64,000 bases of DNA from Cannabis sativa (GCF_029168945.1 NC_083603.1:7688001-7752000), one strand, 5' to 3'. Shown: positions 36,709-49,863, numbered from the stretch's first letter. Numbers and translations: made by a program. Notes: generated by a model not told the origin, from the letters alone.

Positions 36709-39700
36709 ACTGGTACCAGAGCCATGGTAATGATTTACTTTCATGTAATATGAATTAAAACGATGATTGATATGTTTCTGTGTTGATTTGGATGGTTTCA
36801 TGTGGTTTATGTGTTAGTTGATGAATGTTGATGTTGTGCAGTTTTGTTTTCCATGAAAAATATTTTTTCGACTTTTGAAAATACTTTATTTGGATTCCTT
36901 GTGAAAAATTAAGCAATTTTGTTTTTTACGGAACTCGATTCCGATAATAATTGAAAAAGTTATGAATTTTGGAAAATCGGGATTCAAGGCTGTCGATGGT
37001 GGTGCTCATGTGCACCAGACCCTCGAATCAGCCTCCCCATCCGCGCGCGTACCTCGGTCCATCACCCTGCAGCTGACCGAGGCTTCTCGGTCAGGGACCC
37101 TGCAAACGCCGATGTTTCTCGGCGTCAACTCCTCCTCCGCGCGTGCAAGGCTGGTTTTGCAGCCTATTTGGGCTGCACGTGCAGCCCTAGTGGCAGTTTC
37201 CCAAAAAGTTGCAATTTTTGGGATTTTTTCCCAAAAATCCAATTTTTTCATGGGATTGTTTCCCAAAAATTCATTTTTCTTTCTTTCTTTTTTTTTTTTA
37301 AATATTTCTAAATTGAAATGTTTCCAATTTTAAATATTTTCAATTTGGAATTTTTCCAATTTTTAAATATTTCTATTTTGGAATGTTTCCAATTTTAAAT
37401 ATTTCCTATTATGGTCAGATTTAAAAATTTATATACTTCTTTAATATTTATTTATTATTTAATTATAAGATTAGATATTTTGATATTTAAGATATTTTAA
37501 ATTAAAAGATAACTTTGTCTTCTTATTTAAAATATTATATTAAAATTATCTTATATGACAAATTAAATAATTAATAAATTTAAAATTAACATAGATATTT
37601 TTATAGATATACTTACCATAATTTTTTCAAATTCAAAAATTTGTTATTTTGTTAAATATTTAATTATTTATAAATTATAAGTTTAAAGTGATATTTTTTC
37701 TATATATATGTATATATATATCATTTTTTCTCAATTGGAAATTTATAAATCATATCTTAAATATTTAAATAACATAGATATTTTTGTAGAAATTTGCATA
37801 TTGCTTAATTTGAGATATTTTGACATATAATTATGGTAATTATTATTCATTTATTATTTTATTCCAAAAATAATAATAATCTAACCAAATCTATTTTAAA
37901 ATTGGTTTATTTTATTAAATTATAAGATCTGAAAGTGATATTGAAGATTCTTTTCTTTCAAATCATTGATCTTATTAGATATTTAATTTAATTTCATTCA
38001 AATAAACCTAGATATTTTAAAATTAGTTTCCTTTATTTGGTTAGTTTAAGAATAATAATTTAATTATACTAATATCTTAATTCACATCTGTTACATGGAC
38101 AATGTTTGTTTATTTATATTGTTTATTCAAAACTTTTTAACAAACCTATTATTTATCTGATCTAAATTGCTATGATTAACTTGTTGACAGATCCTATGAT
38201 CTGATTTTAATCATAGTCCAATTGACGATAGATCTTATACATAATTTGTAACAGGTAAATTTTGTACTTCTTTCATCTGTGTAAACCTAGTAACATGATA
38301 GGGCCCATCCAAATCATTTGACCTGTGTGAGCCTATATGTTTGCTTTTGGGCTTGGATGCATATAGGAAGCTCATTTAAGTTTTTACTAAGTAAATGAAC
38401 TAGGTTGCTAAAATAAATTTTGACATAAGGAAATTTATTTAGGTCCAATTAGATTTGGGCTTATTAAATGAATAACAATTGTTTAAATTCCTCTCTTTTG
38501 GGCCTTGTGTGAGAGTTGGGGGCCAATAGAAGTGGGTACGACATATTGAACCCAGTTCCCCCTCACATGAACTACCCCAATTGTGAAGGCCCGTTTGCCT
38601 TATTTAAATAATAGTATTAGGTTAATTATATTAGTCTAACCTAATTAAAATCGAGTTAGCAACATAATTAACTTTTAAAATATATGAAATTTATTTTTCA
38701 TGTAATATTTTAAAGTTAATTTTAGAAAAACACTTAGTTAATGATATATTCTAGATAGTTATTTCTAGTACTAGTTATTATTTCTAATATTAAATAAGAA
38801 AATATCATTGATTGTGAAATTAATTGTCTCTAAATTAATTTTGGTACAATCTAAGTTTAGAATATTTTCCTAGTATTAAACTAGAATTAATAATTAAGTT
38901 TCCTCTATACTTAATTATTTATTTCTTGAATTTAATACATTTAATTAAATTAAAAATTTCAATATCTAAGTTGATTTTCATCATGATACTTAAATATTGT
39001 TATTTTCATGTTATTTAATTAAAGTTGAAAATTATCTTAAGTTTGGAATCTTATTTCAGAATAACTTAAAGCTGAATAATTTTCAAAATATATTTTATTT
39101 TATTTTATTAATCATTTCCCAAAATTTCAAATTTTATTTGAAAAATAGATTAAAGTTGAAAATTATTTTGGACCAACTTAAATCAATGATTTTTTCATTT
39201 AATGATTAATTAAAATAAATGAACTAAAATAGATTATAATTAGAAATTGAATTAATTAGTCGATAAAAGTCTAGATAGATATTATCTGTTTGGCTTGAAG
39301 TATTTTTCTAGTGTATTTAATTAAATAGAAAATTAATATTTAAGTTGATTTTTCATCATGATACTTAAATATTTAAAAAATTTCTTAGATATTTAATTAA
39401 ATAGGAAAATTATATTTTTTTGTTGAAAATTAATTTTTATTAATTTTGGGCCAACATAAAATTAGAGTAATTTTCCTGGATTTATTTTTATTTTATTTTA
39501 AAGAATTTTCGAAATGCAATATATATTTATAGAAAATTAAATTTGAGTTGTAAATTAATTTAAATTAATTTTGAAACAACTTAAATTGAATAATTTTCTA
39601 AATATTTATGGAAATTATTACTAAGATAGAAATAATTCACGTTATTTTCATATCCATCTAAGTATAATTTATAAATATTAAATTAAAATTTATATTTGGA

Positions 39701-40600
39701 ATTTTTCATTCTAAATTGGAAATTTTAATTAAATAAATATATATTTAAAATAAATAGATTAAAATAAATATTAAAAGAAAATACAACGCTTCATTAAATA
39801 ATGAGCTTTATTATTATAAGGATATTCGATCTCCATTGTTGGTTTTACATAGCTATTGTTTTAGTGTGTAATCCTCCCTAATGGAGGAACGTTCATTAGC
39901 AAGTTAGCACCGTTTAATCTCGAAAGATAAGTAATCTTGTAAGTTTTTTATATAGTTTATGATCACCCTAATGGTGACGACTGTATAAGACTTGCAAGAA
40001 TATGAAACAATGGTGGAAGCTCATAAGATAGAATAGCCTTGACTCTCGCCTAAATAGGATAACGCGGATTCCAATCTTGATCGAATAAAAGGTTGCTAGG
40101 ATGTTGATAATTTTAGATGAGCTGACAACTCTATTCAATGGATGGTAGCTTTGACTCTCGCCTAAACGGGACACTGATATCAGTTTGTTGAAAACCTTGG
40201 AAATTATTTAGGATTGTATATTTTAGTATTTTTACTTGTCATTCCTACTTGCTATGTGCTTCATAATTTCTGAATTGTGTATGAATTTGTATTGAACCAT
40301 GTTATATTCTGTTATTAAATTGTAGTTTAATTTCGAATCTTCATTGTTGGTCTAACTTGACTTGTTTTTCTAATGAGATAAATCCCTAATGGATTTTCAC
40401 CATTAGACTAACATAATAATGTTAGATCTCGAAAGATAAATATTGTATATGCAACATCTAGCTGTTCATCAATTGATGACACCTTAGACTATTATTTTAC
40501 AATATGAAACAAGAAGATTGTATAAATAAGATTACTTTGACTCTCGCTAATCGGAGCATCGTTGGATTCTTATTTAAAACGAAATTATCCTAATTCTTCT
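36709..40600 (+). other. Leader of the plus-strand family-A element with structured boxes
   Basis: Long AT-rich leader homologous to 8363-11986 in reverse. Three stem-loops with loop CTAAT lie at 39872-39888, 39963-39977 and 40381-40397. Three copies of a box starting GACTCTCGC lie at 40041-40059, 40153-40171 and 40539-40555. The segment 40378-40580 is a diverged second copy of 39870-40080 and shares CTCGAAAGATAA and ATATGAAACAA as well as the box. The gag found in the minus-strand copy is absent here. Confidence 0.7.
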
Positions 40601-40899
40601 TAGCATATTCATTTCGAATTAGCTTAATGACATATCATTGGATGAATGGTCTATAAATCATATAAAGTCTTATTTTATCTTAAGAAATTAGATGACGCAT
40701 ATGATTATATTCCCAGAATTCTATCCCAAAATGATATAAATCCTCAATCTTAGAAATCTCCTACTTGTATAGGCAAATCATAGAGTTAGATTAGTAGTGG
40801 TGGTCCAAGAAAGAATTACTAATTATACAGTTACACTTTCACAAGTGTTTCATAACCATTTTCTTTCAATGGATTTAAACTGTATGAGTTTAGTATTCT

Positions 40900-42185
40900 G
40901 CGACCAGAATCTACTTGCACTATTCTAAGAACTCTTTGTTGTAACTAAAAGATACAACCACATTTTATAAATCTATGGCATTTGTATCTTGTTCATAGTG
41001 GTTTTGACAAGATCATTCTCTGCAAAGAGTTAATATGCCTATTTATCCACTGAAAGTAATTTCATCTCATTCGCAGATGGATGTACATTCAGGGGTGGAT
41101 ATGAGTTTTCGTTGTATTCTTAAAACGATCACTCTAGATTTTACCTTATGTAAAAGAAATTTGAAATGTTTGAAAAATTTCATGAATTTCTAGCAATGGT
41201 AAGTGGTTAAAGATCTTGCGAACTGATAGGGGTGGAGAAAAAGTTAGTAGATATGCAGTTCAAAGATCATTAATTTGATTTTGAATTATATCCAAACTTA
41301 CCTCCCCAGAAATTCAAGTTGCATATTGATGATTAGTTACTAGTCGTTGCCTAAATCCTTCTATGGTAATAAAATTTCAGAATGATGCAATGGTTGTATA
41401 CTTAATGTAAATCATTACTAGATTCATGGATGACCTAATCGAAATCTTAAGAAAAGCTAGAACTGCTAACCTTGGTTTGCATGTTTGTTAGCTATTCTAA
41501 GTGATTAGGGGTGGAGCATCCCATAGTCATTAGATAAGAAAGTGTTTGTTTAAACAAATACTACTTTTCTAAGAAAATGACTAAGTCTGAAAATAAAGTA
41601 GCAAATAAAAGAGATATTTTTTTCTTGATTCCAAAAGTGTTCTATCATCTTATTTTACAAGATGATCCCACTGCCTCTGTTGTCTTAACACAACCGAAGT
41701 GGTCAATACCATTTAGTTTTCTTAGACATAATTCACGGTACTTTGTCGTAGTGGGAGAGTTTTAAGGAACTTTACCTTCTCATGAATTGGAAGATACTAG
41801 TGATTAAAATCCATTGTGAGTTTAAACAATTAATGGATTGTCAAGATAAGAAACTAAGAAGAAAGCCAATAGAACTATGGTTTGATCCATTCACATGGAG
41901 TAACCTAAAGTTTTCTATTACAAGGACATGAAAGGAAATTTTCGTTCATAAGTTTATTCAATGGACTTAACAAAATTTCCTATTCCTAGTATTTTAGGTT
42001 TGAGTTTATCTAAACCTATGGCTTGTGGTATACCTAGGAATGTCAGTCGGGCCGGGCCGGGCCCGGCCCGCCACAAACCCGGCCCGGCCCGACATCACTT
42101 TGGCCCGGCCCGGCCCGGCCCGACTCCTTCTTTTGGCCTAGCGGGTCAAGCCCGGCCCGAGATAATCGGGCCGGGTTAGGCCCGA

Positions 42186-42221
<36 letters not shown>

Positions 42222-44249
42222 GCCTAGCAGCTGACATTGAATAAATTGCCTCAATAATATTTATTCAAATTTATTGATAAATTGAGAAAATGTTCACCTT
42301 CCTAATGAGAAACATTAAATATTCATAAGTTAAACATAGACAAACATAACTTCCATTCTAGGACACAATAATATATCATCTTAATTTACCAATTTGTTCA
42401 CTCGCTACAATGGACTCGGTCAGACATTACTACTACCATGAACACAAAACATAAGTAAACAAAACAGAAAGAAAATTCAATATAATACTTCCAAATTCAA
42501 GAGCATAATAAAATATGTAAACCTTCAATCAACCCCAAATGTTAAACATGCTTTGCTTGATGCAATTAACTAGTTTGAAAATAAAAAAAGGAAAAACAAA
42601 GTGAAGAAAGAGAAATTGAAATACACCTAATTCTTATGAAAAAATTCCTAATCTCGTCTCGTGAAACAGCACATGCAGGGATCAAAAAACCAAACTTTCG
42701 GACTAACCAAAGATTACCCAGATGAAAATTTGCCAAAATTGAACAACCCAAAAGTGGAATTTGGATAATTCTTAATCTGGGAAAGAACACACCGCCCAAG
42801 TACCAAAAATAAAACCAAAGTTCGAGAAGTCCCAATAATTATCGTACAAACTGTCGTCAAACACGAATTCGACAATAGCGTCACACATATTTCTATGCAT
42901 ATAATAAAAATAATTATATAATATGTATTATGTATTATATACATATATCTGTGGGAATAGATACAGGAAATATTTAAGAAACACGAGGCTAAGTATTAAG
43001 CAAAAAGCAACAAATAATAATATAATTTAAAAAAGGAAATGGTGGGGAACAGAAGAAAAATATGAAAGAGGATATACTTAAAAGGAAAAATCAGATAAGA
43101 AGAAGAAGAAGAAGACAATAGCTTCACACTTGATCAACGGCTTCACAAGTTCACACTGAGTCGTCGGAGAGAGAGAAGTCGAAATTGAGATTTAGGTTTA
43201 GAATTTGGGATTTTTTTTTAGGGATTTAGGTTTTTTTTAATATTTGAAACCGGGCCGGGCCGGGCCCGACCCGAAATAATATATACCGGGCCGGGCCGGG
43301 CCGGGCCAGAAGCCCGAGAAGAGCCCGAATAATTCGGGCCACAGTCGGCCCGTCGGGCCGGGGGCCCGGTCCGGCCCGCGAAAATAGCCCAGATTGACAT
43401 TCCTAGGTATACCTGGTAATTACTTACTCTAATGCAAGCATTAGATGCTGAAGCATTTTCTTTCCAATGGCAATCTATAGAAGCTTCACAACTTCTTAGA
43501 TATAGATTTTATTTATCTAAGGAAAAGTCTCAACTATTCCAGAGAAGATAAAGCCATGAAAGAATTTCTTAAATCAACAGTGAGAGGTCTCAGATATGCT
43601 TTAGTATGCCTTAGACCAGACACCTGCTGTTGAGTGGGAGTAATGAGTAAGTATCAGATTAATCCAGGAGAAGAACATTGGAAGACAATCAAGTAAATCT
43701 TAAGATTAAGAAGAGGAACTATATGTTAGTCGATAAGGGTGTGTTTGAAACTCTTAGACTACACCACATCAGATTTCGAGACTTGCCTGTGTGCTAGAAA
43801 GTCTGCTGATGAGATGGTGAATACTTTGGGGGTGGAATAGTGATTTTGGAGAAGTGTAAAAACCAATCTGAAATCTCTTGGTCTACCAGAGAGAGACTGA
43901 ATGTTAAAGTTGCAGGAAAGGTACTTATTCAGTCTAAGGAAAGTTCTATACATTTGTGGCAATGTTCCAACTTGCCTTAACTACTAGGGTTACTTCCTGA
44001 ATAACCAAGAAGTAGTTGCCAAAAGTATAGAATCCAGTATCCCAAGAGAGTAGACATATAGAGAGGAATTTCACATTATCAAGGATTTTGTGATTAAGGA
44101 AGAGTAATGGTGGAGAAGAGGTTGTGTTTAATTCAACCTGTCAGATCCCATTACGAGGATTTTACTACTACTACACTTGATTGGTATATCAAGGTGTTAA
44201 TGATTATTTGAAATGCACCTTTTGTTTTATATTAGTGCAAGTGGGAGTT
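40900..44249 (+). pseudogene. Decayed Copia pol of the plus-strand family-A element
   Basis: No long frame, but recognisable worn motifs in the right order: a pre-integrase-like stretch near 40976 (LWHLYLVHSGFDKI), an integrase segment near 41210-41240 (equivalent of LRTDRGGE), and near 43570-43720 an RT/RNase H stretch resembling the Copia motif with RYALVCLRPD and NPGEEHW. Stops and indels are frequent. The hAT insertion splits it at 42034/43406. It shows that family A was once a normal Copia element. Confidence 0.65.
42035..43405. mobile_element. Non-autonomous hAT element, 1371 bp
   Basis: Terminal inverted repeats TAGGAATGTCA, a perfect 8 bp duplication GGTATACC (42027-42034, 43406-43413) and subterminal blocks of repeated GGGCC/GGCCC words at both ends (about 42048-42187 and 43247-43380), a known layout of plant hAT elements. 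No transposase-sized frame. A run of 32 T stands at 42189-42220 and a short GAA run near 43098-43115. The duplication itself is palindromic. Confidence 0.9.
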
Positions 44250-45672
44250 TGTTGGGTTTTATGCCCTAAATAAAACTCATTTCATATAATCAGATTTACT
44301 TATTAATAAAGATCAGAAATAACATTTTATGTTTCATGGTTCACATGATTTTTTTCATGATTATATGTGTATATAATGTATGAATTCTTTTTAAGTCCAG
44401 AACATATGAGTTTGTTAAAGATTATAGTGTTGTCAGCACAGTGGAATATAATCTTTATTATATGTTCAAAAGTTTATTCCCTGATTTGTCAGAACAATAG
44501 ATTTAGACTGACATGGTATAATCAGCAATAGGTATTCTTACACCTTGGAAAAGTTTTATGTCCTTTCCAGGACATTGGCAAAGTTTACTAGTATCGGATG
44601 TATGGAGTATACATCGGAAGGGACGGATATTGAATCTTTGATTAGATATATTAAAACTTACCGTAATATCTATTCAATTCAATATCACCTGTTGATCCTA
44701 GATCAAATGATCTTAATCCTGATATGGTTAGGTTCAATCTCAAGAGTGTTACTCGTGTTCTATATGACTGAGAGTGCAATTCCAAGTTCTAAGTGTGGAT
44801 TCAATGAGGAATTAATAAGTTAGGGAATTTACTTGGTAAATTCGGTTCGACTTATTGGAAGCTCGGTTATATAGACCCATGGTCCCCATACTAGTTGAGA
44901 CCATACTGCTTGTAAGACTCAGTTAATTGATTTTAATTAATCAATTATAATTCTAAAAGTTAGACTATGTCTACTTTATGAATTCTCACAGTTTAAGGAT
45001 GAAATTGTAAAGAAAAGGGTTTCTAGGTTTAATTATTAATTGACAGACTTTGCATGTCTAATTAATAATTATTTTAAATGATAATATTATTTAATAATCT
45101 ATTTTAGTTATTAAATAATTAGTTTTGGCATTTAAATGATTAGAATTGGAAAAATAGCATTTTTGTAGAAATAGAAATAAAATTGAGGAAACTGCAAAAT
45201 CCAAGTGAGGCCCATATCACCCTATGGCCGGCCACCTCTTTGTGATTTTTCCAATTATTATTTTCAATTTTAATTGCCATGTAATTGCTAATCAAAGCCT
45301 AGCAAAAATAGGAAAGTGGTGGCTCACACTAAAAAAGGCAGTTAATTGATTACACAGTAATTTCGAAATCCTTGTGAGATGAGTAGTGCCCACACACATC
45401 AAGTGGTACCTCAATCATAGTATGTAAGACTATGGAATTTCTGCATCAAAGAAAGAGAAAAGAAGATCCAGGTTCAGATCTTGGTGATGCTCTGCTACAG
45501 AAAGGAATCAAGGGCTAGAGATCTGAACGGAAGGAGTCATATTATTCCGCTGCACCCACTGTAAGGTTTTCTAACTTTATATGTGTTTATTTTCATTGTT
45601 TTAGAATTCATATTAGGTTGTTAATCCAACATACATGATAGTAAATAGATCCTGGTAAAATAATTTCCAACA
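44250..45672 (+). repeat. 3' LTR of the plus-strand family-A element, with two deletions
   Basis: 1423 bp against 1905 in the 5' LTR. One deletion of about 370 bp joins two GTTCT words (5' LTR positions 35311 and 35681). Another of about 119 bp joins AATT words (5' LTR 36280-36398) and removes the TATA box. Both look like short-homology deletions. Confidence 0.9.
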
Positions 45673-45677
45673 CTTAT

Positions 45678-45752
45678 AAGCTAAAAAGGATGGATGGAAC
45701 CATTGTGCCAAGGGCCTGGAACGCCGATCACCTCCGAAAATATTACCAATAG
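45678..45752 (+). pseudogene. Last 25 codons of the Tat integrase
   Basis: Continues the frame interrupted at 34803, across the cttat duplication, and ends at TAG 45750-45752. The reading (KLKRMDGTIVPRAWNADHL) is the normal C-terminal end of this pol type, so the exact site of interruption and the natural pol end are both clear. Confidence 0.9.
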
Positions 45753-46181
45753 TCCAAAAGTGTAACTTAGGCTTTGTTTAAAGAGTTTGTACCGTCTAAG
45801 TGTATGCAGCCTCTGTATTTTCAATAAAACTGAGTGCCTTAAAAACAAAGTTTTCATGCCACTCAAGGGGGTACTAAGGCATACCACACGGACAGACAAA
45901 AAACAGGCCAAAAGTAAAACATCCTGACCCAAAGGGCAGGTCCAAAAAGAAAAAATATGTGCATCAAAAAGGATCATATATATATAGAAATCCTTGCCCT
46001 AATGGCAGGTCAAAAAAAATATACAAAGGGCCCGGGGACAGGCCTTAACCATTGTTTCCCCTCAAAAAATAAAACATCTATTAAATAAAGATTGTCTTAA
46101 ATAAAAAGAAAGTTAGCTATAAATAAATAAAAAAGAGAGATAAGAAAAATCTGGGTTGTAAGGGGTTAGATTCGGAACGGC
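45753..46181. other. Spacer between Tat pol and the antisense gene
   Basis: No coding frame. It should hold the convergent 3' ends of the sense pol message and of the antisense gene. Confidence 0.5.
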
Positions 46182-49137
46182 CTAGTCGATGCGAGGAGGA
46201 AGGCGAGGACCAATGCGCGCCTCTAGCATGGCGTCAAGCTTCTTCTTCTTCTCCCGGAATTTGGCAATCATCTCCGCAGGTTTTGGGTAGAAGTCGAGCT
46301 TGATACTCTGGCCATTTGTTGACCAGGCCATGTAGACGCCATCATCGAAGCGTTTGATGCAACGGCTGCAGGAGATAGGAGAAAGGAGCTCATCTTTCTT
46401 AGCCTTCTTCAAGGCTTGGTCTTTAAAGTCCTTAAGCTCCTTCAGCTCCACGGCCAAGTTAGCCCTGGACTCCAAGTCTGCCTGGTGCAATTCCTCTAAG
46501 GACTTCACCTTGGCAGCCATTTCGTCTAAGGCCTCCCTAGCCTCCCAGAGCTCGCGTTTGGCCTTGGCAACAGCCTCGCCCTCCGCCCTCAATGCTTCCC
46601 GGTGCTTCGCCTCCAGCTTATCCCTCCGAAGGACCTCCTCTCGGATCATCGCCTCCGCTAGGGCTTCCCTTTCCTTAGCCTCTTCCTCGAACTTGGCCTT
46701 GGCAAGGGCCTCCTACCGCGCAGCCTCCTCTTGGAACGCCCGCCTTTCAGATAGGTCCTGCAGGATCTTCACGACTTCGTCTATGCCCCTAAATTCGGAC
46801 AAGATGAAACCGTGATTAATTATGTTTTTGGAAAGGCGGCCGGCCTCTGCAGCAAGCTAGCAAAGGAAGCAAGAATGAGTAAAGGCCTTTAAGCAAAATA
46901 ATGAGAAAAGAAGTAAATCACAGAATACTTACTGTGGCCAAGGAGTGGCTGAGATCCTGAGCTTGAAAGACGGAGTTCAAGGATGCACAAGCAGCGTACC
47001 GCTTAGGCGCGCACTGGGTTAGCTGGGAGACGTACTCGCCGGTCATCTCTGCGGCAAAAGGAGCCAAGGTAGGCCCGAGGAAACGATTGAACCAGTCCGT
47101 CAGGGGGTCCAAGTTGAGATCCCACGGGTTTCGGAAGTTCTCCTCATTAAGGGAATTTCGCACCTCCTCTCGCAAAACCCTCCTCAAGGCCTCCACCTCA
47201 GCATGCCCCTGGGAGTACTCGTCAAGGGCATAATTGTACTTGGCTATCTGAAGCTCCTGCCTCGCCTCATCTCCGGGAACCGGAGTCAGCACAATGCTGG
47301 GAGGCACTGTGAATTCCTCCGCCTCGGGAGGGATCCCGGAATCATGGCTCGGGGCCAAAGTGTCCACCCTCCGCGGCTGTTTAGGTGTCTCCTCAGCTAC
47401 CATCTTGCCTTTGCGCTTGCAGACCAGAGCAACCTCTTGCTCTTCTTCACTTTCTTCAACTTTCCCAAGAAGAGCCCATTGCTCTTCTTGACCTTCTTTA
47501 GCTTCCTCAGGAAGTACCTCCTCCTCATCCACTAAGTCAATAGTGTTTGGAGGAGCACTGGAAGAAGCCTTCACGGGGGTGACCATCTGGGAAGAAGTTG
47601 GAGGAAGGGAAGCATCAGGACTGTGGGCTCCGGCAAGGGTGGCCAAGATCGCCTCCATGGGATTAGCTGCTGCAACAAGAGAAGAGAGTTAAGTGTTTGA
47701 ATATCTGTGAAAGCAGTAAACACTTAAAAAACAATCAAGCTAGTCCTACCCCGACTCTCTAATTCGGCCCTAGCAAAGTTCCGAATCTTAACACTGGTTG
47801 CATCATCCCCGAGATAGCTGTCCGAGGGACGGAACCAGCTAGAAGAAAGATAGGCCGAAGGATCCAAGGGAACGGGCACTGGAGGTCCAGAACCCATCCG
47901 GGACCGACCTAAATAATCTCCTAAGTTGGAGAAATAATAATCCTTTGCATGATCCCCCCCGCTGGGTCGAGGGCATCCTAAACCTAAGGAGACATTCATC
48001 GAACCCTACAGGCCTAAGGCTAGCATATTCGCAAACAGGAGGGACGTAATATATTGTTAAAGGGGACTTACCAGAGCCAGAAGTGCTGGCATCAGGAGCC
48101 CCCATATTTGGCACCTGGACGGTAGGCCTTGTCCTGGGAGCCCTCTTCTCAGCCGGGCTCCCAATGCGAAGGGGTCTCCCGGCAGCCGCCTGGGTCCTCC
48201 TCTCAACCGGGCTCCCAACGCGAAGGGGTCTCCCAGCAGCCGCTTGGGCCTTAGTGTACGCCTTCTCTTGGGCCTTCCGGTAGAGGTACTCTCGGTACTT
48301 CTCTTCCGTAGTGGCAATGATCTCATCCCAAAAGATCTTCTCCGTGGCTGGAACCCTCACGTTCGGGCAGATAACCTTGGAGAGGTTGGAGTCCTCCACC
48401 GACTGATGCCCTAGGATCAGCTTGGCCTTCCGGCAATTCTCCGTCGTGACCAATCCCCCGACCTCAAGATCCTTCTTGTCATAAGTGGCAAAGGTCTTGG
48501 CCTGCTGGAGGAAGAGCTGAGTAGGCGCGGTCCGCTCATACGAAGGGATCCTAACCCATTCCGTGAGAAGCTTCGGGTGTTCCACAGCTCGGAACCCGGA
48601 GGAGAAGAAGAAGCGATGGCGGTACTCCTTGACGTGTTTTTGCTGGTTGAAAGGGACCGATCCCTCATTCAAAGGGTGGGCCCGAAAGCCGTAAAAGCCG
48701 TCCTTAAGTTTGTCCCCCTTCTTGGGGACAGAAACGAGTTCATAAAAGTACAAAATCTCTGCCGGACTGGGAGAGCCCCATCCCCGGGTAGAGTAAAAAA
48801 TAAATAAGCCTGAAAGCAGGCGGTAAGCTTGTGGAATAAGTTGGTATGGTGCAAGGCCAACAAATACAAGGAAATTAATGAAATAATCCTGAAGGGGAAG
48901 CATAGCCCCGGTCATCAAATGCGTCTGGCTCCAAGCTCTGAAGCCTCCGTAATTGTGATTGGGCGTCTCTGCATCACGGGGCGGCCGGTGGTACGTCCCG
49001 GAAGTCGCAGGCTTGATGCCGGCCACCACCACAATGTTTTCCAGTTGGTGAGGGCAAGTTAAGGTGGAGTGAAGCTCGGCCACTTCCCACCCCGTAGCAC
49101 GAGGTTTATACCGCTCCTGGGCGACGGGACCCACCAT
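46182..49137 (-). pseudogene. Spliced antisense gene of the Tat element (Transposase_28-type domain plus coiled coil)
   Basis: Reads opposite to the element. My exon model on the minus strand is: 49210-48072, 47983-47750, about 47669-46933 and 46856-46182, with a probable untranslated first exon ending near 49678. Donors (GTAAGT at 48071 and 46932, GTAGGA at 47749) and acceptors (CCTTAG, TTGCAG, GCTAG) keep the phase at every join. The first coding exon holds the region with LPLQDYFINFLVFVGLAPYQ and the following helix, which I recognise as the plant family called putative gypsy-type transposon (Transposase_28). The last exon is a long Ala/Glu/Lys coiled coil (EALRAEGEAVAKAKREL) ending KFREKKKKLDAMLEARIG. 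A TAG at 46713-46715 interrupts the coiled-coil exon. The start at 49137 is the first in-frame ATG, but coding-like sequence extends upstream to 49210, so the true start may be in an unseen exon. The protein's role is unknown. Confidence 0.75.
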
Positions 49138-49863
49138 CACCTCTTCTAGGGTGGCCAGGCGCTTTCCTTCCTTCTTGGAAGATTTGGAACCGGATGTAGA
49201 TATTTTGGTTCTGAAAAAGAGTTAAATTTCCAGCAGTCAGGCCCCATACCAAACTCTAAATCAAAAAAGGGAATGGGGGTCCCCTAACCGCTGGAAAGAG
49301 GCCCCCTCCGGACAGTTGTCAACAAGAAAGCCTTAGAAGGATTTCTTTGACAAAAGTCGGGTGCAAGAATCTCACAGATAGTGACATTACACATAAGCAA
49401 AGAAAGGAAAAGAAAGAGAAAGGGTAAAAATCGAGAAAGACAACGTCTTCTCTGTACCCTTGAAGACCATCGCGTAAAGAACAGATGGGCCTTTGAAAAA
49501 TATAATGTGCAAAATAAGAGTGACCCAAACACCAGAGAAGAGAAATCTAAACGTGTTACGCAAAAACTCAAGGCGAAAAATTCCCAGAAACTTCGAACAT
49601 TAAACCCAGAAAAGCAGATGAACAGTAAAGCATGCCATGAACACAAGCAATAAAGCAAGGGATGTGAAAAACTTACATAAAGTGTTAGAACTGGGAGTTG
49701 TTGTTGATCGACGAAGAAATGTTGACTGACAGTAACGAATGAAGGTTAATAAGAAACCTATAGTGTTTGAAGGTTTTCTGGTTTGAGGGTTTTCTTTCTC
49801 TCTGGAAAATTCGAAGAAATTTGATGAAAGGATGAAAGTAACCAAATGAAGGAAGGATGGTGT

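Larger units (their letters stand above)
34804..45672 (+). mobile_element. Plus-strand family-A Copia-type element nested in the Tat integrase
   Basis: LTRs at 34804-36708 and 44250-45672, primer site at 36711-36727 (TGGTACCAGAGCCATGG) and a purine-rich tract before the 3' LTR. The 5 bp duplication cttat (34799-34803, 45673-45677) is perfect and the Tat reading frame continues across it. The LTRs differ by about 3 percent by eye, besides two deletions in the 3' LTR. No gag frame is found. Pol survives only as fragments. A hAT element (42035-43405) sits inside its pol remnant. Confidence 0.92.

Noticed and set aside
42197..42237. Lys-run protein from the T/A run in the hAT element
   Set aside because: Produced by a homopolymer and GC-rich subterminal repeats, not coding.
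41092..43840. Repeated AGGGGTGGA purine words in both family-A copies, at first taken as multiple polypurine primers
   Set aside because: They fall at places where Copia pol has Gly-Gly motifs (for example the integrase stretch near 41228 and the RNase H end near 43829), so they are better explained as worn coding sequence.
49284..49658. Cys/Phe-rich minus-strand frame of 124 codons upstream of the antisense gene
   Set aside because: It lies within the predicted leader intron between the donor at 49678 and the acceptor at 49211 and looks like translated intron.
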